From positions 868,001-932,000 of the forward strand of contig CP114121.1 in NCBI GenBank assembly GCA_029959195.1: a stretch of 64,000 nt of DNA. Reading direction: 5' to 3'. The notes beneath the pieces were generated by a model. It made no database searches. It saw only the letters and a program-made list of their open reading frames with translations, and was not told where the DNA came from. The first letter of the stretch is position 1. Every line of letters begins with the position of its first letter. The translations under genes and the position numbers were made by a program. This stretch comes from Dictyophora rubrovolvata. Taxonomy: Eukaryota > Basidiomycota > Agaricomycetes > Phallales > Phallaceae. Shown here piece after piece: positions 1-12,900 of the stretch.

Positions 1-1677
1 GATAAACGCCTTCAGAGTGATAATACACAGCATCGCAGAACTCGTTAACGCAGTGTATAAGTTCAAGCACGGGGTCAGATGACGGTGGGGCGGGGAGGGC
101 TTCTATCTCCTCTTTAGTCTTTTGAATCCTCATTTGTATTTCCAGCATTATCTCAGGAATCCTTTTGTTGTTAAAGCATTTCACATCAAGTAAAGGTGAA
201 CACGGTGAACATACCTCTTGGATATGACACTCATGAGAAATTCATTCAATTTAGCGGTGAGCGCTTTTGTGCCCAATCGTTTCTGACATTCTTGACTAGG
301 GATATTCCATGGTTCCTGTTTGAAAAAATCATCACAGAGTCGGCGAGCATCTTCGAAAGAATAATTCTTTTCCAGTTCCGCCGAACTGAGCTGCTTAACG
401 CAAAACCATCTATTTTCAAGCGGTGAGCTTTCGTTGCGAATTAATTTCATCCAGCGCGTGTGTTCCCCTTCCGGTATTCGATCCGGTTTTGTCAAAACAC
501 CTAAGTCAAACCACCGGAATGAATGTGTTTAATGAATACAAACTAACGACATACCAATGGTTCTAACACCTTTAGGATCATATTTCTTTGCAAGTCGATA
601 GGCACCCTGCGTTTCAAAATCCACTTGCGAAACAGTGAATACCAGCTAGTTAGAGGAGCAATGCGAAAGCATACCTTCGCAAGTAACGGTTAAAAGAATT
701 ATGCTACCGGGTTTTTGTATATATGTTGAGACCAGCCCGTTGACTTCTTCGATGTCTTCATCTCTTCCTCCATCAGCAACACTAGCGATAAGACCTGCTT
801 TTATATGAAAACTAATAAAAACATTTAAATGATGGGTTTTCGCTTACCCGGAAGGTCGCAGAATGAAAGATCGGTGAGGTCAGGACCTTTGATTTCGAGG
901 CAAATTGTATTGCTTGAGAAGTTAAGAGAATTGGGTCGAAGCTGACGATAATTACGATTCAGAAAAGCTTGTGAGTCTACCGACGGATTAAGAATGGCGA
1001 GCTGGGCCCGGCGGAGACGTTCCTCCACGTCATTTGGATTTGTTATTACTGGTCCGAACTCGATATTTTCCACTTCGCCCAAAGGCCTGTTATATTCATG
1101 ATCGGTGAGAAACCGCAAAGACACTGTACATTGCCATGGTTCGGAACCGCTTGTTCTGACAAGCCGGCATTCTGTGGGACAACTGTGGTATCAAGTAAGC
1201 ACGAGACATGTGCCCCGAAGAGACATAAACAAGCATACCGAGTGCATGTTCCACTGGCTCGAGGCAGAGTGATACCAGAAATTGATTCTATAAGAGACGA
1301 CTTTCCAGCGCTTTGAGATCCAATTACAATAAGAGAAGGCAGATCTATATCGCGCTGAATACTTCAAAACCGGATCGGATGCTATCAGTACGAAAACAAA
1401 ACAATTGCAAATAAACAGACCCTAATTTGTGCAATCGATCCACAATATCCAATTTTTGCCTACGGAGATCAGTTAGCACAGGATCGAATAATCCGACCGA
1501 GCCAGTTGGTTTAGCATCGGCCGGGGATTGGCTTGCAAAAGGACTGGGAGGCTTCGAGTGGACGGCTCGCCACTGAGATTGATCGGACCGTGAAGAGATA
1601 GCATCCGGTAACTCTATGTTGTCTGGTTCCGACTCGGTGTCAGAGCAAATGGGACTAGCTGTGTTCTGTATAGACAT
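1..1677 (-). CDS. Dynamin-family (Mx-like) GTPase, 3' part beyond the left edge
   Basis: Large GTPase of the dynamin superfamily, a group that polymerises on membranes and uses GTP hydrolysis to remodel them. Seen: a first exon of about 86 residues, Ser/Pro-rich, starting MSIQNTASP. After a short intron comes the P-loop G1 motif GSQSAGKSS with the dynamin signature ITLPRASGTCTR about ten residues later. The G3 motif DLPG lies next to an intron near 830-840, followed by DGGRDEDIEEVNG. The G4 motif TKPD begins the exon ending near 495. From there the reading runs into the stalk region (RLGTKALTAKLNEF) and is still open at base 1, so the C-terminal GED is not visible. The ATG at 1675-1677 is the first in frame and precedes the whole GTPase domain. 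Fungi carry many Mx-like paralogues of unknown cargo; the specific subfamily is not resolved. Confidence 0.9.
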
Positions 1678-3188
1678 GGGTCTTGAAAGGTTATTATTCT
1701 CGATACGTTGGTGAGAAAATTGGGAAATGGGGACGATGTAAAGTGACAGCTGGCTGTGTGAGCTTTATAAAGAGAATGAGATCGATTGTTAAAAACACGA
1801 GAGGAAGCACAAGGCTGAGCAAAAGCCAATATCGGGAAAGTGAAAAGCGGCTGTTTTGTCGAGCAAGCCTGAGTCAACTGAAAAGAAGGTTTAGTACGTG
1901 TATCGTCTTGAGCTTGAGAGCTTCACTCATGTCCCGACCTCCTAATTAAGAAAGGATAAAAAAACAAAAGCATTATCCACATATATATCATTAGACAAAA
2001 TAGTCGATGGGCAATGTGCAGGTATACGTCAGCTTCCCTCTTTAAATTGACATCTACCTTCAAACCTCAGGTTTAGCGAATGGAATCCATGAGGACGTCG
2101 TCAGGGAACCGTCAGAAAGGGGCACAATGGGGGTTCATTATTATTGCATGGATCGTGGTATGTACAGCTAAAACCTAAACCTTAAACCTTAGAGACTCGT
2201 GTAGGTCAATACTAATATGAATCACTATTATGCAACAACATACCAGATGCAACTACGTTATAATATTTGAAAAAGAAGAAACATAAATTCCGCTCATTAG
2301 TAAAGCTCAAGGATATGGATCGGTATAACACCTAGATGTCAGTTAGTTTCAAAAGGAATTCGCTAAAAGCATACCCTAATATTCCTTTTTCTCCCTATCC
2401 GTGTAAATTCACTGTCGTTGATGTTGAGGTAATCGCTAATTCGTCTAGTTGAAGTTGTGACTGGAAGTTAACAATTACGTAAGGGAGTGTGTCACACCAA
2501 TTGAAACTTCCAGTCAATTGAACGTATAATGAGCAAAGAAATCTTTGGACGTTGAGTGTGTAGTGTCGACCAGGACTGCAGGACTGGTCTTCTGGAAAAG
2601 TCAGCTAATATGTTTCGCCATGCTGAATGCATTTCAAACATGTGGCTCGCCGCTAAAGGCCTTACACGCCTCCCGCAGTTGTGAAAGCACGCTGCACGGG
2701 CCGCAAGTTCGCAAAACATGCACAAAAAGGCATTGCAATCTAAATTTAGTTCATTTGCCACGAGTTTGTATCTTCTCGAGGGTCGGTTTCATTAGCTCGA
2801 TCTGATAATACACATTGTTCGTGTTTTCAACCTCAAGTTCTCCGGTAACCTTCCCGCAAAATTCCGAATCAAACGTGTTGAATGAGGTTTCCAGTGCGAC
2901 ACCAGTGATATGATTACCCCCCCTTCCCTTTACTCGTCATTCAGGCATATATATCTATTTGACGTTGAATTGGCAAACAAACAGTGAAAATGGAACAATT
3001 AATTCACTGGGTTTGAAACACACAAACCGTAAAAATATACATATATTTTTAGCATAAAAGTCGTAAACAATGAAGTTAGGTATGCATGCAAATGAGGGTA
3101 TAGTCTGATGGCATGTGACGAGAACGGGAAAAAAAGGGGAAAAAAAGCAGGACAGGACAAAAGAACAAAGCATCAAAGCACAGCAACA
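1678..3188. other. Intergenic stretch between the dynamin and FUSC-type genes
   Basis: No gene can be supported here. It holds the 5' flank of the dynamin gene and the 3' flank of the FUSC-type gene, AT-rich runs near 1960-2000 and 3030-3060, and one orphan open frame on the minus strand (2751-2936, listed separately). Other open frames here lack homology that I recognise and overlap in opposing directions. Confidence 0.5.
2751..2936 (-). other. Orphan open frame, possible gene remnant
   Basis: A minus-strand frame of about 60 codons without its own ATG at the 5' end. It reads like ordinary protein (it contains GVALETSFNTFDSEF and, near the end, QIELMKPTLEKIQ) and stops at 2751-2753. It may be a relic exon or chance. 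I do not recognise the family and no adjoining exon was found. Confidence 0.2.
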
Positions 3189-6100
3189 TCACGCGCCTTC
3201 CTCTTCCAATCTGATACCATCCAGTCCAAATAAATTCTCAAATTCTTGTGTTGACCCACCCAAAACGCCAAAAGCGTCTTGCAAAGTCTTGCCAAGAAAA
3301 TCGAGTTCCTTGATTACGCCCTTCATCATGAGTGCATAAGCAAAATACAACAAATGCCGTGAACCTTTGACATTTCGTGTCTTGACAACATCCAAGTTGC
3401 GTATAGCGTTAACCTTGAGGAGACGTGCCGGAAGGTGTTTAGTCCAATGAGAAAACAGATATCTGTACGTGACATACCAGCTCTTGGCGAGATTTTTCCG
3501 CTGGAGGAAGATATGGCGGTAATGGAGCTTTCAATCTGAAAGCCGAGGCTAAAACGGAAAGATATAGAATCACGTTCCCAACTAATTCACGGCGCTCTTT
3601 TTTAACAGGAATTACAAAATCCTTTCGCACGGCCTATACGCGAATAGTTAGATTCTACAAACGTGTAACAAAAAGGAAAACGATAAACTTACTGTGTACC
3701 TAGAACAAAAGGCCAGATCAGTTTTGTTCCACCAAGCCTGACACCTAAACCCGAGTCCATGTACTTACCATTCCTCTCTAGTCGTCACACACCTCATAGT
3801 ATGTAACTTGTCTAAAATAGTTTGTAAACTAGTAAGAATGGACCGATAAAGTTTCACGGGAAAGGGTCCTTTAAGCCGAGGCTCGTGTGGAGTCTGCGCC
3901 AGTAATTCCTGCAACGCGATTAGCTTACGCTGTAGATGGAGCTCCCTAAAAATGATGATAAGAGCTAGTTAATTAATAGAAAAAATTCATTGACGGTGAT
4001 GCTCACATGGCCATAAACTCATGAATTGATGAGCGTAGTGTATCGGAAGCCACAGGAGGCAAGGTCATGTAATTTAGGGGAGGAGTTCCCTGACCTGAAT
4101 TCATCAAAGAGGTTGTTTCCGAATGCGGACGTCGAGGTGTCAAACTCTGAACTTGAGCAAGTGGCGGAGGAGGTGCAGAATAATGTTTAACCATGCGGCT
4201 ATACAACCATCCAATATTGAAACAAAACCTTTTAGCACAAGCTCAGTCATGTCCAGAAAGTATACTCGGTGAAAGATTTAGTACTTACTCGCTCAATGCT
4301 TTCCCAAGCTCTCGTCGTGCTTCTGTGGGCCACCAAAATTGACTCACAAGGAAAGCCCAAGTAACTCCGACAATAACAGAAATGGCTCTCCGAAATCCGA
4401 TGATTACAACTGACGGATCTTCATAACGCAAATTATACCTAATTTGACGACAAAAGGGAAAATTAAAAAGGGAGGCTATGGAATAATAGCAAATCAATAA
4501 TAGGTTGGAGCTTACGAATAAAGACATGTGAGATTATACGCCAGCAAAATGAGTCTTAAAGTGGTAGCATATTTGGGGAGAGAAATGAGATAATAAAAGC
4601 ATGGTATGGAATATAAGAATCCGGCGAATGCCAAGACGGCCGGATATTCTTCGAAAAGGCAATACGTGATAACGGCAGTTACTGCGCCAAGAATGGTTCC
4701 CAAGACTCGATGTGTCGAAAGCATATTAGTCTGTCCGATCACTGGGCTCAGCACCACGAAAAACTGAAGAGATCAGAAAAAAAAAGTAAAAAAAAATAAA
4801 GAGTGGTCAATAATTTTAGACTGAAGAATTGCAAATCAAGTAATTACCGAAAGAAGTGCCCATTCCCCACGGTACTCCACGAATAACGGCCGCGTTGCTT
4901 CAAAGAATGCCGGAGAGGCAAGGATTGCGGCCGCGAGACCCGTCTTTATAGCATACTTGATATCAGGCTCCCACATTCTGGCTAGAAATGTCCACAATGA
5001 TTGTTTCAGCCGGCCCGTAAAGTCTAGGGATTCCCACCGAGGAGTCTGAATTGTATTAGGAGCGTGAGGGCGAACTTTAGGGAATTTAGGTATATTTTGA
5101 GAATTTGAAGGAACTAAATTTGCTATCAATCAATAATTAGCATCCCATTTTATTTTATTTTTGTCCCTAAGAACAGATGAACAGATAATAAATACACACA
5201 TAGTTTCTTGCGCAGAGTTCTATTCGAATCTTTCGACTCGGCAGGGCAAGTAGCTCGCGAATGCCTCAAGCAAAGAGTGGATCCTCGAATCCGGTTCCAA
5301 AGTCGTCGCCAAATATTTCGGTCTTGCTCTTCCAAAGCATGTATGTGACCGACAGCAGTGACAAGGACCAAAAGCTCTCGAGCGAACTCTTGTATAGTAC
5401 AGATAAAGCTAGAAAAAAAAAGATAAACACTAGAACTCTAGAGATCAACCCAACAACAACATACAAATACACCAAAAGCACGGTTTCGTTATCTCCATTT
5501 CCGAGAACAAGCGGTGGATCACTGTGTTCAGATTGAGGTAGCCGATCAGTCATATCTCCTCGACGATACAATCGCATGAGTGCTTGATTCGACGTGCAGT
5601 CGAACACAAACAAGGCACGTTCAATGTCTTGAGAGAGTTCAAAAAACTCATTCACGTTCATGTCGTCCGAAGTACCGCGTTCCCGTAACGCGCCTTTAAG
5701 GCTTCGAAGAGTTGTAATGCAAGCTTTCTGTGGATTTATTCAAATGAGTTATGGCATGAGTAAAAAATTCAGGGTGAAAAAAAACACACAGCTAGCGCTT
5801 CCATAGGCGGACCGAGGTCATCAACAAGATCACCAAACATAGCAGCAGCAGCAGCCAAAACAGCAACTTCTTCTTCCTCTTCTTCCGACATTTTACCCTT
5901 TCCACCATCTAATCGGTTATCCCGACCGAGAAAGCTGTCGCGGGTCGAAGATGGAACAAGCCTGCTATTTTTATTAAAAGTCGCCTGTAAAACCAGTTTT
6001 CCCTCTCTATGTGCTTTGGTCAACTCAGTCTGCAACTGTGTGCCGCTCCGCAATCCCGCAAGGTGTTGCGCCAGCCTGTTTAGGCTACCCACAGCATCAT

Positions 6101-7912
6101 CATACGCCAACCCTTTCGTCGTTCCCGATCGACTGGGTAACCATTCGGAATAAGCTTCGTTAAGGTTTCGTCTCAGAGATGTGAACGATTTCTGATGTGC
6201 TTCGACTGCTCGAAGGATTTTTGACTGTTTAGGATGAAAATCGGGATCCAAAAGGAACGTTTTGGTGAGTGTTTCGAGGAGAGTTGCAAAAGAAGCGAGG
6301 GCCGACGTCATATCAGTCCTTTATTTTTGACATTTCAGTGTCTGACCTGGTTATGGTAGAAGTACTGTTCCTTACTGAAGATTGGAAAGTGCACTTTCGG
6401 GCCATAGACAAAGACAAACGATGTTAGATATTGTCGCGCCGACGACGACTGTGAAAGCCACTTGGAACAAAGTGTCCATGTTGCCTTCTTTAACGATACT
6501 GTTAAAGCAATCGCTATGAGTATGGTTTATGCATCGATGTATTTACTCACACAACGAAAATTATGATGCACATCATACTGCAAGCTTCAGTCAATTAGCA
6601 CGGAATGTATTTGTTCTATGTTGAGGAGCATACCAGTATTGAAGCTAGGTCGAGCCATCCATACTTTGAGCCAAGCAATCAGAATGACCGCACCAGCGAG
6701 CCAAGACAAAACCCATAGATTTGCCAACCATTCCCAACCTGGCCGTATCTTGAATCAAAAAAAAGGAAATCTATGTCACTTTACACGAAACTTGTGAAGA
6801 AAAAAGGCAATACCTCCCAAAACCAGAACATGTTCATGCTGCATAGGGATACAAACGCGGTAAATGCCAGACCGAATATGACATAGATATCGGCTTCAAT
6901 CATGGCACCTATTGTTTTCTAGACGTAAAGAAGCTCAAACAAGTGTTCGACACGCGTTGGGAAAGCTGAAAATCAAACATACGGCCGGATTGAAATAAAC
7001 CATTCTAAAAGAATGGTCAAAAAGAAAGTGCCTCGTCAGGAGCTAAGGTACGTACACAGTAGCAACCATGTGACCTGAGGGAGAAGGACCGCCTTCCCAT
7101 TTGCCGCGACTCGGGACATCCGCGAGAAAGCCAGAAAGATAAGGCACGAAAGTGAATAGCGAAGAAATTAAATAAGCTAATGAGCATTTGAGAACATTCT
7201 TCTGCAGGCGAGTAAGAGCAGGAAATGAAGAAGTCGGTGTAGAAGTAGAGGGTGTGCGCATAGCTGAGTCTGCGTCCGATTCGTCGGCACTCTCAGAACC
7301 TTCAGAGTCTCCGTCATCTGAATGATGGTCATCATTAAAAGGTATAGATTCAGGCTCTGTGGAAAGGGGCGTAGATTGAGATGTCAATACATGGCTTTGC
7401 GAGATGAAAGGGTCCGAGTCTTGATTGTGATTTTGGATTGGGGCCCCTGTTGCTTGATCTGTCTCAGAAGGCGGGAGTGGTAAATGGTCAAGCCTTGCAT
7501 TCCGCTGGCGTCTAGGAGACAAGATAGAGCCTTCGTTCAAAATTTGGCCGAATAGAGTCCATTCCCGCTCATGAATATTGGGTTTAGTATGATGAATCGG
7601 AGATGATGACGTGTCCGGTGGTTGAGAAGGGTGTCTCCTTCTTGGAATGTCCTGTTGCGTCGGAGCTGAGTGTAATCGATTTAGAGGTAGACGAGTGGGT
7701 CGACGTGAAGACGATCGAGCTGGAGTATCATTATCGTCGTGAGACGGAGCCGGGAATAGATCTGATGATAAGTGTGGAAGAGAGCCTATGTAAGGCTGGG
7801 AGAACCGAGAACGAAGAATGGGTGTTGTCCTAGATGAAGATATGTGTGGTTCTTGTTCTTGCAGACTCTCAGAAATTATCAACTCGGGCTGAGAACGGGC
7901 TGAGAGGGACAT
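3189..7912 (-). CDS. Large FUSC/DUF2421-type membrane protein (ArAE_2_N + DUF2421 architecture)
   Basis: Multi-exon gene for a protein of roughly 1,200 residues related to fungal Brefeldin-A-sensitivity-like and aromatic-acid-exporter-like proteins. The first ~270 residues are polar and disordered (many Ser, Pro, Asp). Then comes a block of transmembrane helices (from VLKCSLAYLISSLFTFVPYL, later LANLWVLSWLAGAVILIAWL). Next is a long soluble part with an acidic run (EEEEEE near 5875) and the helical segment AVGHIHALEEQDR. A second helix block follows (GLAAAILASPAFF, LSPVIGQTNMLSTHRVLGT, YSIPCFYYLISL, ISVIVGVTWAFLVSQFWW). The paired helix blocks with PVIGQTNM...HRVLGT are typical of FUSC-like transporters, so efflux of organic acids or drugs is a reasonable inference; no substrate is shown. 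An in-frame ATG farther upstream (about 8059) would add about 49 residues; I prefer the ATG at 7912, which starts MSLSARSQ. Exon borders in the middle are approximate. Confidence 0.82.
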
Positions 7913-9398
7913 TTTCCGACGCCGGGTGGCAGCAGTATTAGGTAAGTGCGCACGTGATAGAGATTTAGCCACATGCTGCGCACGGACCAATCGAATAGTC
8001 CGCGAAAGAACTGCGAAGAACTGACATGGACATCCTACAACACATTTGACATGACACAATATGCATTTTTATATCAGTTCATAGATCAGAATTCCTTGTA
8101 ATAATGGAATCTTCAGTTCAGTCTAGTTGGGAAGTCCAGTTCCATGTTTTGAGTAGCCTAAGCAATACTAGTAATTACTAAAACCTGCATAATCTAAAAG
8201 TTAACTATTAGTCACTTCAGTTCACTCAACTGTAAATCTTGGATTCATAATCCCTACTTGGAGCTAACGTTACCCATAGCCGAGGTGATACTTATTTATC
8301 AGTTGTTCATAACGTTTAACCAGTGCCCGACATAAATACCTTCTCATTGGCACGATGAGTATGGGTTATTGTGATAGAACTCATACATAAGTTTGGCAAT
8401 ATACGAATATCTTCGATCGTGCACATACGAGATTATTGAATGAGGATACGTAACGATTCTTCGCCATTATATTTACATAACCACTAATGCACACACATAG
8501 GTTTCTCAAAATAAAAGGGTAATAGAAGGTCCTCGGGTGCGATAAATTAGCCAACATCAAGGGATGTTATAGATTAGTCAATCACAAATCCCGAAGCCAT
8601 GCGGAATGGCGATGCAATCTACACATCTATGATCTTTCACTTCAAGTTGTGGTGCCGTCTTCAAGTTGTATGTGTGCCCAATGTGATCTTGAAATTACTG
8701 GCATACGTACACACTCATTCCAATTTCTTGAAATCCAATCACTTGATCAGCCTATACATATATACCCGCGACGCCCCGGCACTTGGCAACCTACTCATGT
8801 GCCGACAGAAGTACTCATTCATACGCCAAAGCATTCACCTTGTCATCGCACGGAATTCGGCCTACATAATAGAAGTCATGGCGACGCGGCGTATTTTTGT
8901 GGCTTGGCTTGGCTTATTCACAAAAACAATTCGAAATCAGATCTATGGCAGGGTTTAAGGTAATAAATCGCATGCCGTAGGCGAAGATGCCCTTCGCTTC
9001 CGAAAGCGTTTAGGTTCCACTGGGATTCTGAAATACCGGTCGGCTTTTTCTATGTTATGAGGAGTAAGGTAAAGCCTTTGAAGGATTATTCGATATCGTT
9101 GTTCGTGTTTATACCACGCGACCAGGTGGAGGTTGGAATCAAAGTCAGGTATTATATGTCCGTCAGGCTAAATCCGGATACATAGCCCGACGTGAAGAGA
9201 ATTTGGAAAAAAAAGGGGCGTTCCCGACATCAACTTCAAGGGTCTTGCTTCTTCCAAATTCATTGCCGCGGGGGTTGTTGGAAGCCATGGAAGCCGGTGA
9301 CGATTCAATGACGATCCTGCATATATAAAGACGTCTCTTATCCAGCGATGAAAGCAACCTGACACAGACCACTGCTGTTCATTCCCAAACAAACAATC
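7913..9398. other. Intergenic stretch holding the start of the duplicated segment
   Basis: Upstream flank of two genes facing away from each other. From about 8828 onward it belongs to the segment duplicated at 13420-14690 and contains the cerato-platanin promoter. Overlapping open frames around 8600-8960 share no recognisable family and are probably chance. Confidence 0.5.
9321..9329 (+). promoter_or_regulatory. TATA box of the cerato-platanin gene
   Basis: ATATATAAA lies about 70 bp upstream of the ATG at 9399, a normal place for a fungal core promoter. A matching TATATAAAG lies at the equivalent place in front of the decayed copy (about 14047-14055). Confidence 0.6.
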
Positions 9399-9898
9399 AT
9401 GAAATTTTCAGCCTCTTGCTTACTTTGCTTCTTGGGTCTCGCCACACCCATCATCTCTGCTCAGTCCGTTTCCGTCTCTTATGATACTTCTTATGACGCA
9501 GGGAGTACTTCCCTTACGCAAGTGTCATGCAGTGATGGTCCCAATGGTCTAATCACTAAAGGATTCAGCACGCTTAATTCCTTACCCAAATTCCCTCTCA
9601 TTGGCGGTGCTCCTGCCGTCACTGGATGGAATAGCCCCGCGTGTGGTACATGTTGGCAATTACAATACCAAGGCAATACAATTAATGGTGAGATGACATG
9701 TATAATACCCCAACCTGTCCTAAACGTAGGAACTTACCTTGGCTGTCAACAGTCTTGGCTATTGATTCGGGGAAGGGGGGGTTCAACATCGCACTAGAAG
9801 CTATGAATCAATTGACAAACAGCCAAGCAATCGCTTTGGGACGCGTTACAGCAACAGCCACACAGGTTCCGGCTACAGCCTGTGGTCTGAAGGCATAG
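9399..9898 (+). CDS. Cerato-platanin family secreted protein
   Basis: Small secreted, cysteine-containing protein of the cerato-platanin family, found on fungal cell walls and in culture fluid. Members bind chitin fragments and can act as elicitors on plants. Two exons, 9399-9687 and 9753-9898, are joined over a 65-bp GT-AG intron and give 144 residues, normal for the family. Seen: a signal peptide (MKFSASCLLCFLGLATPIISA), the N-terminal SVSYDTSYD, then CSDGPNGLITKGF, FPLIGGAPAVTGWNSPACG, and after the intron VLAIDSGKGGFNIALEAMN, ending TACGLKA. The four mature cysteines are in the family positions. A TATA box lies about 70 bp upstream. The gene sits in the left copy of a local duplication whose right copy is decayed. 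Family call is firm; the biological role in this species is not shown. Confidence 0.96.
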
Positions 9899-9990
9899 GT
9901 TACTGAATAATTTGACACCAATCTGGACTTTTAGCACAAAATATCTGTGTAGATTTTGTGTATGTACTGATGGACAATAATAGCGTATGA

Positions 9991-12900
9991 GCTGTATTCC
10001 CAATTATTTCAACCTGTTTCTGAGTCGAAGGCGCAGTGTCGGAGTCGGAGTCAGTGTCCGTGTATCAGACTGGAACCACGTTCTCGACTCAGCTGCTCGC
10101 TCGTGCCAAATGCGAACACGCTGCACGCATGTGATAGCCTCGCTTCCTCGCAATACCCATCATCCTGTTATGGAAATCCAAACTGTCTCACAGTTATGTC
10201 CAGTCTAGCAGGTCCCTTCCCAGTCTCAGACGGCTCACCAATCCGATTTTCCTCTTCTCTGGTCTAAGATTCATTATAATCTCGTGGATGTTCAATCTCA
10301 GTCAGCTCCCCCAGACCGTGGCTGCGGGGTGTCTCTTGAATGGTAGGTGGAAATGTGCGGCGTCGCATTAGTTGGTTTCAAATCGGTGTTCTTGGCCTAA
10401 ATGAGTAGACAGCGAGTGCTTGAGCTTGCGCAGATACTGGCTGGAAAGATGAAGATGATAAAGATGAAGACCCTAGACGATGGGTAGAGGTAGCAGAGCC
10501 AGGGCGTTTGATGGACATAGCAGACTCAGGTCTATAATTATGCTTGGGTGGAGATGGACGGCTGGCAAAGGCGACGTAGCTCGTCGATGTGGTTTCGGTC
10601 GTAGAGGGAAGCCTGTCGGTGGTCTGTCGGTTGTATCAAGTCCCGAAGCAGCACGAGAAGAAGAGATGGATATGCACTCCATGCTCATGCCACTTTCAGC
10701 TCACATAAGACGCGGTCATTCATGTCGACATGGACATCCTGGACAACTCATATAACAATCCTTTTCATCTTTACAGCCCCCGTTTTATCCTCACAATCAT
10801 GTGAACCAGTCTCCTAGGCTTTACCAATTGCAAACTTGCCCTCGAAGTCAGCTCATTTGTCCAGCGCACCTATGGTTTGACAAAGCGTCACTTCGTAAGT
10901 TTATTTCGATGTATTTATTAATGCATCCTTTTTCTTGAATGATAAATTCTCGCAGGTTATTACTGACTATTGTCGTCATTACCCTTTCTGCTAAAGAATC
11001 TACCCCCAGACACAAGAGAAGTCCCTCTATGTCAAAGTAAACTGAAACCCGATCCTTCATCTGTTAATCACCCGCCCTTTTTTTATTCGGTCCATGTAGC
11101 TTCTCCCTCTCCTAGCTGCCGCATCCCATCCAAGAAGCGCCATGTTGCTTGGTTGGTATGACAAAGGTCCTTTTTTGCACAACGCCAAAAGAGGCGCACA
11201 TATGGCAGGGTTTCTTTTCGTACCGATGGTTAGCAACCTATACTTCCTTTCTACGCCTTTTTTTCTACTAATCATCTACCACTTAGCAGCCTCGCGAGCG
11301 CTCTTTAATCCTTCTTCGAAATCGCTTTCCCGAGCAGTCTTTAATTTAGATTTGATAAAAGACGCCATTTTTTCTGTGAAAAATAAAACAAGATACAAAG
11401 AACGAGGGGCGGCTTATGAAAGGAAGGCAAAAAAGGAAGAATGGAAAGCTTTGCCATGCGGAGTCGTGCGACAGTCACGGTGCCGTGGCGTGATGTCATA
11501 ATCACCGACGCGTTTCCGTAAACTGTAGACTCCCGAACTCTCTCGGAATGGTGCTCAGTTCTACGTGAGCACTTCAGCTTAATAATGATATAACAATTCT
11601 ATATAGATATTTTTGTACGTTCCTCGTTTCTTTTACATCTATACCACATATACCCACTCGATCTCTGACGGTCTAACTGGGCGACCTTCGACAAAAGCAA
11701 ACAAGCAGACAACTCAGGGCGTATTCTACCCATATACCAGATGACTCACTTAATTAGCAACAAAAAAATGGGAATGATAACCAGATGATGAATTAAGCTG
11801 TGTGCAGCGCCGTGTATATCGAAACCGGCCCCTACCGTGAAGTATAAAACCGCAGCCAGATTCTGAAGGAGTTGCAAAGTTAAAAGAAAAGGAGCCGCGG
11901 CCTCCAGGAATACGGGAAATTAACTTACCCACATGAATAATTGTTATTATTCTCATTTCCTCCATAAAATCATTTGAGATCTTGAGATTTGTCGCCTCGT
12001 TTGATAGTTTGCGTGGCAATTTTCTCCTTCGTGCTCCGTATGCTTTTTAGGGAGGGCTCTTTCGTACAGTGTACTCTTGTTTCGCTTCCATTTGATGATT
12101 CGTCGATTCATCATTCTACTCCCGTCCCCCAATAATGTTCTGGCAGCATGTACTCGCACGTCTTTGTTTTTGAATACACGCCTCCCAAGTCTGAATAGAT
12201 GCTTGGCGGCATTGATGCAACCTTACCCATATTTGAATCGATTACTGGAGCGGGAGCTTGAAGTCGCGATCTAGGCGAGGGTTCAAAGCAAAGAAGAAAA
12301 AGTCATATAGTGTCTGTTACAGATCGTTACTGACTACATCTGTTTTATTGAGATTATAAGCGCGGGGGGATTTCAGACGAGGAGATAGAGCGAATAAAGG
12401 AGGATCATGTATTACAAATTATTAGCTGGACTTCAAATATTTTAAACAGATACTATTCAAGTTGGCTGCCACTTGCAATCCGCGGATTCGTGTGTTAGCT
12501 AATGGCAGCGTTACTTTTCAAAGGACTACAATTCCTTTCCTGACCGTTTTCAACAACTGTTTTGCTGGCTCACATAGTGCCCTCTATATCTTTAGCTGGT
12601 GCCTGTTTCCAACGAAATAACCTTTCCCATGACACTCCCACCATGCCTGCACACTCTTCGTCAACACACTCTAAGGGCCTGTTTGATCAATAACTTGCAG
12701 TTCCATCCAATAAACTCCATCCATCACTGCACATAACGCCCGGAAGACGTTCACCACGGCAAATGACAACGCATATACCCATCCATGTTGCGGGAATCTG
12801 GGCAAAACACGGGGGATGACGGCCATTGAACGTTACGCGTACGCCCAGTTCATTCCATCGGTTGCAGATATTCTAGAAAATACTTTTAGCGTCGTCAAGA

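Larger units (their letters stand above)
8828..9990. repeat. Segmental duplication, copy A (with the intact cerato-platanin gene)
   Basis: About 1.16 kb closely resembling 13420-14690 in the same orientation. Shared landmarks are the AAAGCATTCACCTT block at 8828-8841, a CACGGAATTCGGCCTACATAAT block just after it, the promoter and TATA box, the gene itself, and the GTATGTACTGA...GACAATAATAGCGTAT block near 9958. Similarity appears to fade just after about 9990. The copy carries the intact gene; copy B carries a decayed one. Confidence 0.85.

Noticed and set aside
2165-2195. Telomere-like CCTAAACCTTAAACCTTA pieces.
   Set aside because: Only three irregular units within unique sequence; not a telomeric array.
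12660-12720. GGGCCTGTTTGATCAA as a transposon terminal repeat.
   Set aside because: No matching inverted copy was found nearby.
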